Below, one piece after another: positions 1 to 6,111 of a stretch of DNA of 11,231 bases; positions within the stretch are counted from its first letter, which is position 1; each line of letters opens with the position of its first letter. The stretch covers positions 1 through 11,231 of the forward strand of contig JAZNIM010000242.1 in the NCBI GenBank assembly GCA_045577475.1. Direction: 5' to 3'. The notes under the pieces were generated by a model. The model worked only from the letters and a program-made list of their open reading frames with translations, searched no databases and was not told the DNA's origin. Origin of the DNA: UMGS1387 sp045577475. Its GTDB lineage: Bacteria; Bacillota; Clostridia; Oscillospirales; CAG-382. The position numbers were made by a program, and so were the translations under genes.

Positions 1-603
1 TATCTTATCGGCACAAGCGAGCACTCCATGATAGGTAAGTTTATTGACACAATTATCCCCGAAGAAAAGCTCCCCTACACTCTTACCAGCTACTCTCCCT
101 GCTTCAGAAAGGAAAAGGGAGCACACGGTATTGAGGAAAGAGGCGTTTACAGAATCCACCAGTTTGAAAAGCAGGAAATGATTGTTGTTTGTAAGCCCGA
201 GGACAGCTTCAAGTGGTACGATAAGCTGTGGCAGAATACTGTTGACCTTTTCAGAAGCCTTGATATTCCCGTAAGAACACTTGAGTGCTGCTCAGGCGAC
301 CTTGCTGACCTTAAGGTTAAGAGCGTTGACGTTGAAGCATGGAGCCCCAGACAGCAGAAATACTTTGAAGTCGGCTCTTGCTCTAACCTCGGTGAGGCTC
401 AGGCAAGAAGACTTAAAATCAGAGTTAACGGCAAGGATGGCAAGTACTTTGCTCATACCCTTAATAATACCGTTGTTGCTCCTCCCAGAATGCTTATAGC
501 TTTCTTTGAAAACAACCTTCAGGCTGACGGCTCTGTACGCATCCCCGAAGCTCTCAGACCTTACATGGGCGGTCTTGAAAAGATACAGCCTAAAAAGGCG
601 TAA
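1..603 (+). CDS. serS: Seryl-tRNA synthetase, C-terminal part (5' end outside window)
   Basis: A class II aminoacyl-tRNA synthetase that charges tRNA-Ser with serine in the cytoplasm. The reading frame is open from base 1 to the TAA at 601-603 and gives 200 residues, about half of a normal SerRS (roughly 425 aa), so the N-terminal tRNA-binding coiled coil is off the window. Numbering from base 1, the TSE of the serine-binding loop is at 5-7. Motif 2 is at about 33-60 (CFRKEKG, then VYRIHQFEKQE). SCSN and QARRLKIR are at 126-141, and motif 3 is at about 152-172 with its arginine at 163, ending in DGSVRIPEALRPYMGG. Most bacterial SerRS have an HTLNGSGLA-type motif 3 and TAE in the serine loop. 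Here these read HTLNNTVVAPPR and TSEHS, which I recall as closer to archaeal-like SerRS variants. The family call is secure; the subtype is an inference. Confidence 0.95.
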   Translation, partial: YLIGTSEHSMIGKFIDTIIPEEKLPYTLTSYSPCFRKEKGAHGIEERGVYRIHQFEKQEMIVVCKPEDSFKWYDKLWQNTVDLFRSLDIPVRTLECCSGDLADLKVKSVDVEAWSPRQQKYFEVGSCSNLGEAQARRLKIRVNGKDGKYFAHTLNNTVVAPPRMLIAFFENNLQADGSVRIPEALRPYMGGLEKIQPKKA

Positions 604-610
604 ATCTAAA

Positions 611-694
611 GGCGCAAGGGTAGATGCCCACATCGACCCGCAAAATTAAGATTATATTGGAATAATCGGGCGGATGTGGGCATCCGCCCCTACG
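611..694. repeat. BIME/MITE-like inverted repeat of two palindromic hairpins
   Basis: Two arms (611-640 and 667-694) are inverted copies of each other, with 22 of 28 aligned positions identical, around an AT-rich 26-base centre (641-666). Each arm is also a hairpin on its own. The right arm has a perfect 9-bp stem, GGGCGGATG (668-676) with CATCCGCCC (681-689), and loop TGGG. The left arm has GGGTAGATG (618-626) with CATCGACCC (631-639), one mismatch and loop CCCA. The two loops are complementary, so the whole can fold as one long stem or as two hairpins. There is no long T-run, so it is not an ordinary rho-independent terminator. Similar GC-rich palindromes with a CGCCCCTACG end are, as I recall, dispersed in Ruminococcaceae genomes. 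The element fills nearly all of the serS-nadA gap. Confidence 0.75.
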
Positions 695-709
695 AAAAAT
701 GTTTTTAAT

Positions 710-1624
710 ATGAAAATTAGAGAAATACAGGACGAGATACTTCGTCTGAAGAAGGAAAAAGATTTTTGCATACTTGCTCACACCTACCAGACTCACGATA
801 TATGTGAGATTGCGGACTTTGTGGGGGACTCTTATGCTCTGAGCGTAAAGGCGCAGGGCGTGGAGAACAAAAATATTCTCATGTGCGGAGTTCGTTTTAT
901 GGCGGAAACTGCAAAGATACTGTCGCCCCAAAAGCATGTGTTTCTTTCTCATAAGGATGCAGGCTGTCCCATGGCAGAGCAGTTTACCAAGGATTATATT
1001 CTTGCAACAAAAAAGCGTTTTCCCGAGCATAAGGTTGTGGCATACATCAACACCACCGCAGAGCTTAAAACGGTGTGCGACGTGTGTGTTACAAGCTCAT
1101 CCGCACTGAAAATTGTACGGAATATGGACTCGGACAAGATTTTGTTTATACCTGATATAAATCTTGGCACGTACGTTGCTTCGATGTGTCCCGAAAAGGA
1201 TGTTCAGCTCCTTAAAGGCGGCTGTCCCGTTCACGGAAGCATTACCGAAGAAGAAGTTCTGGAAGCAAAAAAGGCACATCCCGATGCTCTTTTCCTTGTA
1301 CATCCCGAATGTACGCCCGATGTTGTTAAGCATGCCGATATGACAGGCTCAACAAAGGATATCATGGACTTTGCAATTGCAAGTGATGCCAAGGAATTTA
1401 TCGTCGGTACGGAAAACAGCACCGCAGAGCATCTTGCTTTTGAATGCCCGGATAAGAAGTTTTATGTGCTGTCCAAAAATCTTGTTTGTCCCGACATGAA
1501 GCTGACGACCATCACCGAGGTTTTGTCTTGCCTTAACGGCGGCGGCGAGGAAATCATTCTTGACAGAGATACAATTGATAAGGCAAAGCACTGCATTGAT
1601 GAAATGCTCAGACTTGGCAAATAA
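710..1624 (+). CDS. nadA: Quinolinate synthase NadA
   Basis: Condenses iminoaspartate with dihydroxyacetone phosphate to make quinolinate, the second step of de novo NAD synthesis, using a [4Fe-4S] cluster. From ATG 710 the protein has 304 residues, the normal size of short-form NadA. The three cluster cysteines fit the Thermotoga spacing: Cys86 (DAGCPMAE), Cys172 (GGCPVHGS) and Cys260 (NLVCPDMK). Other family landmarks are AHTYQ (23-27), DFVGDS (36-41) and VHPEC (197-201). The frame stays open upstream to an ATG at 674, but those 12 codons lie inside the palindromic repeat and look nothing like NadA, so 710 is chosen. No purine-rich ribosome binding site is visible before 710, which is unusual here. 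The NadB and NadC partners are not in the window. The next lipoprotein gene starts 31 bases later with no terminator between, so the two may share a transcript. Confidence 0.95.
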   Translation: MKIREIQDEILRLKKEKDFCILAHTYQTHDICEIADFVGDSYALSVKAQGVENKNILMCGVRFMAETAKILSPQKHVFLSHKDAGCPMAEQFTKDYILATKKRFPEHKVVAYINTTAELKTVCDVCVTSSSALKIVRNMDSDKILFIPDINLGTYVASMCPEKDVQLLKGGCPVHGSITEEEVLEAKKAHPDALFLVHPECTPDVVKHADMTGSTKDIMDFAIASDAKEFIVGTENSTAEHLAFECPDKKFYVLSKNLVCPDMKLTTITEVLSCLNGGGEEIILDRDTIDKAKHCIDEMLRLGK

Positions 1625-1655
1625 TCTTTATATATTATGAAATGAGGTATGTGCA

Positions 1656-2570
1656 ATGAAAAAGATAATTGCAGCGATACTTGCGGTAATGCTTGCGGCA
1701 TCGTCGCTTATTTCCTGTTCGGGAAAGACAGAAAAGGATGGCGGCGATAAAGTACAATCTGAAAACAATGTGGAAACCGTATCTTCCGAGAAAAACAATG
1801 AGGCTGATTTGAAAGAAGAAAAACAGCCCGAAGAAGTTCCTGAATCTGAATCGGAAAAATCCGAGGTTGAAACCAAGACGGCAGCCTTTGAAACGGTTGA
1901 GGAGTATTTGCTTGCACATCCCGACATAGCCGCTGCTGTTCAAAAGTCCTTTGAGGGCATAATGGAGGTGGAGATTGAGGCAAGGGATACCAGCCTTGTG
2001 TACATTTACAAGACGGATATGTTTGATTCCCTTAGCGACAATGCTTACAGTATTGAAAGAATGTATGACGCTATTTTCGGCAATATCGCCCCAAGTCTTG
2101 CACAGGCTCTTATTGCAATGCAGACCGTTATTGCAAATTTGGAAACTATAACGATTGAAATCAAAAACTCTTCCGATGAGGTTATATATTCCGATGTGAT
2201 TACCGCCGAAGACGGCAAGGCTTATGCAGAGGGCGAGGACATTGATATTTCAGCAGTCGGCGAGGGCGGCATGAGCGTTGAAGATTATGCCAAGATTCTT
2301 GCCGGGGAGGAAGGCTACTCGAACGAAACCTTCACGGTGACAATTGAAGCAAGAGGCAACAAGATTGTGTATGTATACAAAATGAATCAGTATATAGAAA
2401 ACACAAGCGAATTCAGGGCGTCCGTAGAGGACAGCTACGAGTCGGTCAGAGAAACTCTCGGTGAATTGTTTGCTTCTCTTAAAACGGTTACGCCTGAGCT
2501 TGAAGGAATTGTATACGAGTACGTCAATTCCAACGGTGTGGTAATTGCCAACTGCGAATATACGGAATGA
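1656..2570 (+). CDS. Lipoprotein with two tandem copies of a DUF4854-like domain
   Basis: A secreted, membrane-anchored lipoprotein of 304 aa with unknown function. It has a signal peptide with KK, a hydrophobic stretch (4-17) and the lipobox LISC, with the lipidated Cys at 21. A charged, Glu/Lys/Ser-rich linker (about 22-78) follows, as is common for a flexible tether. Two similar units come next. Unit 1 (about 79-183) starts TVEEYL and carries VEIEARDTSLVYIYK; unit 2 (about 206-304) starts SVEDYA and carries VTIEARGNKIVYVYK. Each ends in a strand pair with Glu-Val-Ile-Tyr or Gly-Val-Val-Ile. The pattern resembles DUF4854, a domain I recall from Clostridia lipoproteins; that name is from memory. 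GAGG at 1644-1647 lies 8 bases before the ATG. The gene follows nadA closely and ends at a strong terminator. No enzymatic motif is visible. Confidence 0.85.
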   Translation: MKKIIAAILAVMLAASSLISCSGKTEKDGGDKVQSENNVETVSSEKNNEADLKEEKQPEEVPESESEKSEVETKTAAFETVEEYLLAHPDIAAAVQKSFEGIMEVEIEARDTSLVYIYKTDMFDSLSDNAYSIERMYDAIFGNIAPSLAQALIAMQTVIANLETITIEIKNSSDEVIYSDVITAEDGKAYAEGEDIDISAVGEGGMSVEDYAKILAGEEGYSNETFTVTIEARGNKIVYVYKMNQYIENTSEFRASVEDSYESVRETLGELFASLKTVTPELEGIVYEYVNSNGVVIANCEYTE

Positions 2571-2578
2571 TATAAGCT

Positions 2579-2608
2579 GAACGGTTCATTGCGAGCCGTT
2601 CATTTTTT
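2579..2608 (+). terminator. Rho-independent terminator after the nadA-lipoprotein unit
   Basis: The arms GAACGGTTC (2579-2587) and GAGCCGTTC (2593-2601) form a 9-bp stem with one G-U pair and loop ATTGC. An A and a run of six T (2603-2608) follow. It starts 8 bases after the lipoprotein stop codon. Confidence 0.9.
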
Positions 2609-2613
2609 GTGTA

Positions 2614-2642
2614 TTGACTTGTGTTAATTGCCGCGGTATAAT
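2614..2642 (+). promoter_or_regulatory. Sigma-A-type promoter for the second lipoprotein
   Basis: The -35 box TTGACT (2614-2619) and a perfect -10 box TATAAT (2637-2642) are 17 bases apart. The promoter sits directly after the preceding terminator and about 30 bases before the lipoprotein ATG at 2675, so this gene should start its own transcript. Confidence 0.85.
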
Positions 2643-2674
2643 TAAATTAAAATATAGGTTTGGAGGTGTAAAAT

Positions 2675-3388
2675 ATGAAAAAAAGCATTATGGTTATGTT
2701 TGCTGTTGTTTTGTTTCTGGCAAGCTGCGGCAAAAACAAAAGTCTGCCTAAAGAAAACATAATGTACGATGACGGTGAAGTCGTAAGTGCGGTGAGTGTT
2801 CCAAAAGGCGGGGATGATTTTTATATAGGCGAAGCAATCAGGCTTACAAAGGAGTCGGGAAAGCTTGCAAAATCTGATGAATTTGTTGCAATGTATACCT
2901 CGGATGATGAGGTAGCAGAGCAGATAAAAAGCATTGCCGATACTGATTTTGAAAACCCAAAGTCGGTAAAGTACCTGTATTTTAATAAGGATAAAATAAT
3001 TGAATACCTTGAAGCCGCAGCGGGCGAAAATGAACAAGCAATTGATTTTGAGCTTGTTCTTGAACTTAACCGTTTCAGCATAAATAATATCGTTTCGCTT
3101 ATAAATGCAAGATACGGTGCAAGCATGATTGCTGCAACAACCGTTCTCACAAACGGCTGCGGATATGTGAAGCCGGAAGACTTTGAAAAGGATTTTGCCG
3201 TCTACCTCGAATATGATGGAGAGTTTTCATCGGTTGTTTCGTTCAAGGAATTCGGAGAAAACGTAATAAGCGCAAATATGACCTTTGTCAAAAACGGTGA
3301 GGAACAGATTGATATGCTCATGGAAGAGGTGTTTGACTCTCTCGGTGAAGAAAGCATCACCGTTCAGGAGGTTACAAGAGAAAAGTAA
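2675..3388 (+). CDS. Putative lipoprotein of unknown function
   Basis: A predicted secreted lipoprotein of 237 aa. The short signal peptide has KK, a hydrophobic core (5-14) and the lipobox LASC with Cys at 18. The mature part is acidic and soluble with no further membrane segment, so it should sit on the outer face of the cytoplasmic membrane. I recognise no domain. The middle (about 97-160) looks helical, with a stretch rich in Ile, Asn and Ala (SINNIVSLINARYGASMIAATTVL). The C-terminal part (about 172-235) alternates short strands, which would fit a small alpha/beta domain. The mature chain has one further Cys (162). GGAGGTG at 2662-2668 lies 6 bases before the ATG. The gene has its own promoter and appears monocistronic: a new promoter starts only 19 bases after its stop, and no clear terminator is visible in that gap. 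Confidence 0.8.
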   Translation: MKKSIMVMFAVVLFLASCGKNKSLPKENIMYDDGEVVSAVSVPKGGDDFYIGEAIRLTKESGKLAKSDEFVAMYTSDDEVAEQIKSIADTDFENPKSVKYLYFNKDKIIEYLEAAAGENEQAIDFELVLELNRFSINNIVSLINARYGASMIAATTVLTNGCGYVKPEDFEKDFAVYLEYDGEFSSVVSFKEFGENVISANMTFVKNGEEQIDMLMEEVFDSLGEESITVQEVTREK

Positions 3389-3407
3389 AAAAGTTTGTCC
3401 AAAACTA

Positions 3408-3436
3408 TTGACAAACGGATTTTTGTATGGTATACT
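3408..3436 (+). promoter_or_regulatory. Strong sigma-A promoter of the rplU operon
   Basis: A consensus -35 box TTGACA (3408-3413), a 17-base spacer and the -10 box TATACT (3431-3436). Expected transcription starts near 3443, giving a leader of about 100 bases before rplU. Confidence 0.9.
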
Positions 3437-3442
3437 TACAAA

Positions 3443-3537
3443 GCCGCATGATAAGGGCAGGCAATTTTGCGGACTTTTTTAGAATGTAAAAAGTGGAGCA
3501 AAAGCCCGTGTTCAGCGAGTTCTATTAATTAAGGAGG
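3443..3537 (+). ncRNA. Putative ribosomal protein L21 leader (5' UTR autoregulatory RNA)
   Basis: The roughly 100-base untranslated leader of the L21-L27 operon in Firmicutes is a known place for the L21 leader RNA, thought to let a ribosomal protein repress its own mRNA. Visible pairings are CCGCA (3444-3448) with TGCGG (3468-3472), followed by six T (3475-3480), which could act as an early attenuator. TAGAAT (3480-3485) pairs with GTTCTA (3519-3524), closing a loop just upstream of the ribosome binding site AAGGAGG (3531-3537). GGGC (3455-3458) could also pair with GCCC (3504-3507) across these helices. The call rests on position, length and these pairings; I could not run a covariance model. 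Confidence 0.65.
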
Positions 3538-3545
3538 TGCTTTTC

Positions 3546-3842
3546 GTGTACGCAATCATTACTACAGGCGGAAAGCAGTATAAGGTTCAGGAAGGCGACA
3601 TCATTTTCGTTGAGAAGCTCGGCGTAGAAGAAAATGAAAAGGTTTCTTTTGACGTTATTGCAGTTTCCACAGATGACGGTATCAAGACAGGCGATACAGG
3701 CGTTAAGGCTGAAGGTACTGTTCTCAGAAATGCAAAGGCAAAGAAGATCGTAGTGTTCAAGTACAAGTCCAAGAAGGGCGAAAAGAAGAAGCAGGGTCAC
3801 AGACAGCCCTATTCCAAGGTACAGATCACTAAGATAGGCTAA
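3546..3842 (+). CDS. rplU: 50S ribosomal protein L21
   Basis: A large-subunit protein that binds 23S rRNA near L20. The product is 98 aa, close to the usual 100-104. It begins with the typical (M)YAIITTGGKQYKVQEGD and ends with the basic KYKSKKGEKKKQGHRQPYSKVQITKIG-type tail (C-terminal third). The start is a GTG at 3546. An in-frame GTG at 3537 overlaps the Shine-Dalgarno sequence AAGGAGG (3531-3537), while 3546 lies 8 bases after it and gives the conserved L21 N-terminus. It is the first gene of rplU-prp-rpmA, and prp starts 5 bases after its stop. Confidence 0.97.
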   Translation: MYAIITTGGKQYKVQEGDIIFVEKLGVEENEKVSFDVIAVSTDDGIKTGDTGVKAEGTVLRNAKAKKIVVFKYKSKKGEKKKQGHRQPYSKVQITKIG

Positions 3843-3847
3843 GAAAA

Positions 3848-4183
3848 ATGACGAGAGTAACCTTTACACAAAGCGAGGAAACCGTTTACGCAAGAATCAG
3901 CACCGAGGGTCATTCGGGATATGCTGAGGAAGGCTCAGACATAATCTGCGCGGCAGTAAGCAGTGCAACCGAGCTTGTGGTAAACATTCTCGAACAGTTC
4001 GGAATTGACCTTTCACTTGAGGTCGATGAGGACGTGCCAAGCGTAAATATCGTAATTCTTGAAAGTGATAACAACTGCAAGAGAAAAAATGATATTAAGC
4101 GAGTGGCAGAAGGGTATAAAAGCTACGTCAATGATTTGGCAGAGGCTTATCCCGAATACGTAACAATTTCAACGGAGGTGTAA
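3848..4183 (+). CDS. prp: Ribosomal-processing cysteine protease Prp
   Basis: A small cytoplasmic cysteine protease (111 aa) that removes the N-terminal extension of ribosomal protein L27 before or during 50S assembly in Firmicutes and relatives. The catalytic dyad is His22 in EGHSGYAEEGSDIICAAVSS and Cys34 in the same block, the same positions known for Staphylococcus aureus Prp. The remainder has the short alpha/beta fold with an acidic middle and a YKSYVNDLAEAYPEYV helix near the end. It lies between rplU and rpmA, with gaps of 5 and 4 bases. No strong ribosome binding site precedes its ATG (GCTAAGAAAA only), so translation may depend on coupling to rplU, keeping the protease at a low level relative to its substrate. 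The L27 encoded next carries the matching cleavage site. Confidence 0.95.
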   Translation: MTRVTFTQSEETVYARISTEGHSGYAEEGSDIICAAVSSATELVVNILEQFGIDLSLEVDEDVPSVNIVILESDNNCKRKNDIKRVAEGYKSYVNDLAEAYPEYVTISTEV

Positions 4184-4187
4184 GATA

Positions 4188-4466
4188 ATGTTAAGATTAA
4201 GCATTCAGTTTTTTGCTCATAAAAAAGGTGTAGGTTCTACAAAGAACGGCCGTGATTCCGAATCCAAGAGACTCGGCGTAAAGAGAGCAGACGGACAGCC
4301 TGTTCTTGCAGGTAACATCATTGTAAGACAGCGCGGTACACATATCCATCCCGGTAACAATGTTGGTATCGGTACAGACGATACACTCTTTGCTCTTATC
4401 GCAGGTAAGGTAAAGTTTGAACACATGGCCGGCGGAAAGAAGCGCGTAAGCGTATACGAAGCATAA
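4188..4466 (+). CDS. rpmA: 50S ribosomal protein L27 with Prp-cleaved N-terminal extension
   Basis: A large-subunit protein whose mature N-terminus reaches the peptidyl transferase centre. The 92-aa precursor begins MLRLSIQFF, then AHKKGVGSTKNGRDSESKRL. The first nine residues match the Firmicutes extension ending in QFF, which Prp removes to expose Ala-His-Lys-Lys. The body has the usual GNIIVRQRGTHIHPG and GxDDTLFALIAGKVKFE blocks. GGAGGTG near 4174-4180 overlaps the end of prp, so the two genes are translationally coupled. The cleavable extension also argues that this organism depends on prp for growth, as shown in S. aureus. A strong terminator begins 25 bases after the stop. Confidence 0.97.
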   Translation: MLRLSIQFFAHKKGVGSTKNGRDSESKRLGVKRADGQPVLAGNIIVRQRGTHIHPGNNVGIGTDDTLFALIAGKVKFEHMAGGKKRVSVYEA

Positions 4467-4491
4467 GCTTTGTAAATAATGAAAATTAAAG

Positions 4492-4519
4492 GCTGTCATT
4501 CGTTATGACAGCTTTTTTT
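4492..4519 (+). terminator. Terminator between rpmA and obgE
   Basis: A perfect 8-bp stem, GCTGTCAT (4492-4499) with ATGACAGC (4505-4512), has loop TCGTT and is followed by seven T (4513-4519). The obgE ribosome binding site begins about 5 bases after the T-run, leaving no room for a promoter between, so it probably reduces obgE transcription rather than ending the operon. Confidence 0.9.
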
Positions 4520-4538
4520 CTTGAAAGGAGTGACTTCC

Positions 4539-5825
4539 TTGTTCATAGACAAAGTTAAAATTTACATTAAAGCAGGCAACGGCGGAAACGGCTGTGTTTC
4601 CTTCAGACGTGAGAAATACGTTTCCCACGGCGGTCCCGACGGCGGTGACGGCGGAAAAGGCGGCGACGTCATATTCGTTGCGGATGAGGGCAAGAACACA
4701 CTTCTGGACTTCAAGTACAGAAGAAAATTTGTTGCTCCCAACGGCGGCGACGGTACGGCAAAGAAGTTCCACGGTGCAACCGCAGAAAACATTGAAATCC
4801 CCGTTCCTCCGAGAACTATTATAAAGGATGCCGAAAGCGGCAGAGTCATTAAGGATATGTCGGATGCGGATGTAGCCGAAACAGGAAGATTTACCATCCT
4901 CAAGGGCGGCAAAGGCGGCTTTGGCAACACACATTTTGCAAATCCCGTACGTCAGGCTCCCAATTTTGCAAAGGCAGGCATTAAGGGTAAGGAAATGGAA
5001 GTTGAGCTTGAGCTTAAAATGCTTGCGGATGCAGGTCTTGTGGGTATGCCCAGTGCAGGTAAGAGCACCATTGTTTCGATGGTAAGTGCGGCAAAACCCA
5101 AAATTGCAGAGTACCATTTTACAACCCTTTCACCTGTTTTGGGGGTTGTTGATGCTAAGGCGGGAAGCTACGTTCTTGCGGATATTCCGGGGCTTATTGA
5201 GGGTGCAAGTAACGGCGAAGGACTTGGTCATCAGTTCCTCAGACACGTTGAGAGATGCAGACTTCTTGTAAACGTTGTGGATGCATCGGGAATAGAGGGC
5301 AGAGACCCCGTTGACGATATAATTGTCATTAACGAGGAGCTTGAAAAGTACAGTCCCGAGCTTGCTTCTCGTCCCCGCATTATTGCTGCAAATAAGATTG
5401 ATATGATGCCTGAGGAAAACAAGACAAAGCTTGAAAAGTATGCAGAGGAAAACGATATTCCCATAATTTTCATGTGTGCGGGAATAGGCGAGGGAACAGA
5501 CGAGCTTAAAGAGCTTATTGCAAAGAAGCTGACAGAGCTTCCTCCTCTTAAAATTTACGAGGCGGACTACGTGGTTGAAGAAGAAACCACCGTTGACCTT
5601 GAGTCCGAGGAAATTACCGTCAAGAACGTTAACGGCGTATACTTTGTTGAAGCTCCCAGAATTGTCAAGGTTATCGAGTCCATTAACTTTAATGACTACG
5701 AATCCTCCTCTTACTTCCAGAAGGTTCTCAGAAACAGCGGAATTATTGCAGCTCTTGAAGAAAAAGGCATTAAAGACGGCGACACCGTAAATATTTACGA
5801 TGTGGAATTTGACTACTACAAGTAA
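4539..5825 (+). CDS. obgE: GTPase Obg (CgtA), 50S assembly factor
   Basis: An essential GTPase that acts late in 50S subunit assembly and in stress and growth control. The protein is 428 aa from a TTG start at 4539, 8 bases after AAGGAG (4525-4530), and begins (M)FIDKVKIYIKAGNGGNG. Domains: the Gly-rich Obg fold (1-158); the GTPase domain (about 159-332) with P-loop GMPSAGKST (169-177), switch HFTTLSP (193-199), DIPGLIEGA (215-223) and NKID (285-288); and a C-terminal OCT domain (about 345-428). The P-loop is usually GFPSVGKST and G5 is usually SA; here they read GMPSAGKST and CAGIGEG (313-319), which are mild departures. A GTG at 4530 in the same frame is too close to the ribosome binding site. 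The gene follows rpmA across a terminator and ends 15 bases before a gene remnant. Confidence 0.97.
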   Translation: MFIDKVKIYIKAGNGGNGCVSFRREKYVSHGGPDGGDGGKGGDVIFVADEGKNTLLDFKYRRKFVAPNGGDGTAKKFHGATAENIEIPVPPRTIIKDAESGRVIKDMSDADVAETGRFTILKGGKGGFGNTHFANPVRQAPNFAKAGIKGKEMEVELELKMLADAGLVGMPSAGKSTIVSMVSAAKPKIAEYHFTTLSPVLGVVDAKAGSYVLADIPGLIEGASNGEGLGHQFLRHVERCRLLVNVVDASGIEGRDPVDDIIVINEELEKYSPELASRPRIIAANKIDMMPEENKTKLEKYAEENDIPIIFMCAGIGEGTDELKELIAKKLTELPPLKIYEADYVVEEETTVDLESEEITVKNVNGVYFVEAPRIVKVIESINFNDYESSSYFQKVLRNSGIIAALEEKGIKDGDTVNIYDVEFDYYK

Positions 5826-5840
5826 TATGAGGTGACGGTG

Positions 5841-6003
5841 ATGAAAAATCAGGTATCCCTTGACACCCTTTGCGGGGCTCTTTGCTACAGCATGGGCGTT
5901 GATGCACCCGAAAAGGCGGCTGAGAAAATGCGGCTCACACGGTCTTGATATGGATGAGGATTTGAATATCGTCCATCTTTATAAAGCGTACAAAGCCGAA
6001 TAA
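5841..6003 (+). pseudogene. Internally deleted alkaline-phosphatase-superfamily gene remnant
   Basis: An ATG at 5841 with a good ribosome binding site (GAGGTGA, 5829-5835) opens 35 codons starting MKNQVSLDTLCGALCYSMGV and stops at TGA 5946-5948. If one base is skipped in the AAAA at 5926-5930, the frame runs on as CGSHGLDMDEDLNIVHLYKA to TAA 6001-6003. From memory, the first part resembles the N-terminus (L.ALCYAMGV.APE.AA) and the second the extreme C-terminus (GSHGLDMPEDMNIVHFY) of phosphodiesterases of the alkaline phosphatase superfamily in gut Clostridia, which are several hundred residues long. The middle, with all catalytic residues, would be missing, and the join falls at GAAAATGCGG. 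It is probably translated but nonfunctional. The family assignment is recall, not a search. It could also be two unrelated fragments or an assembly error. Confidence 0.6.
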
Positions 6004-6020
6004 TTCGGATTAAAAGGAGA

Positions 6021-6069
6021 GAAACAGACGTACTTTGCAAAAAAATGCAGGTGCGTCTGTTTCATTTTT
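6021..6069 (+). terminator. Rho-independent terminator after obgE and the remnant
   Basis: The arms GAAACAGACGTAC (6021-6033) and GTGCGTCTGTTTC (6051-6063) form a 13-bp stem with one G-U pair around a 17-base A-rich loop. An A and five T (6065-6069) follow. Ends the obgE transcript. The rest of the gap up to 6111 is AT-rich with no feature that I can see. Confidence 0.9.
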
Positions 6070-6111
6070 CGATAAATAATATCAATATCGTTCACACTTG
6101 AAGTAAAGCGG

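Noticed and set aside
611..694. Reading the double hairpin as a rho-independent terminator for serS
   Set aside because: No T-run follows either stem, and both arms are symmetrical and related, which points to a repeat element. A rho-dependent or processing role remains possible.
674..709. Upstream ATG extending NadA by 12 residues
   Set aside because: Those codons lie inside the palindromic repeat, and the peptide is unlike NadA N-termini; the start at 710 fits the family.
4530..4541. GTG start at 4530 for obgE
   Set aside because: It overlaps the ribosome binding site AAGGAG; TTG at 4539 has the right spacing and gives the conserved (M)FIDKVKIYIKAG start.
4503..5117. A 204-codon open frame on the - strand
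   Set aside because: It lies antisense to the Obg domain of obgE, whose + strand is clearly coding. It would start inside that gene and ends in the rpmA terminator.
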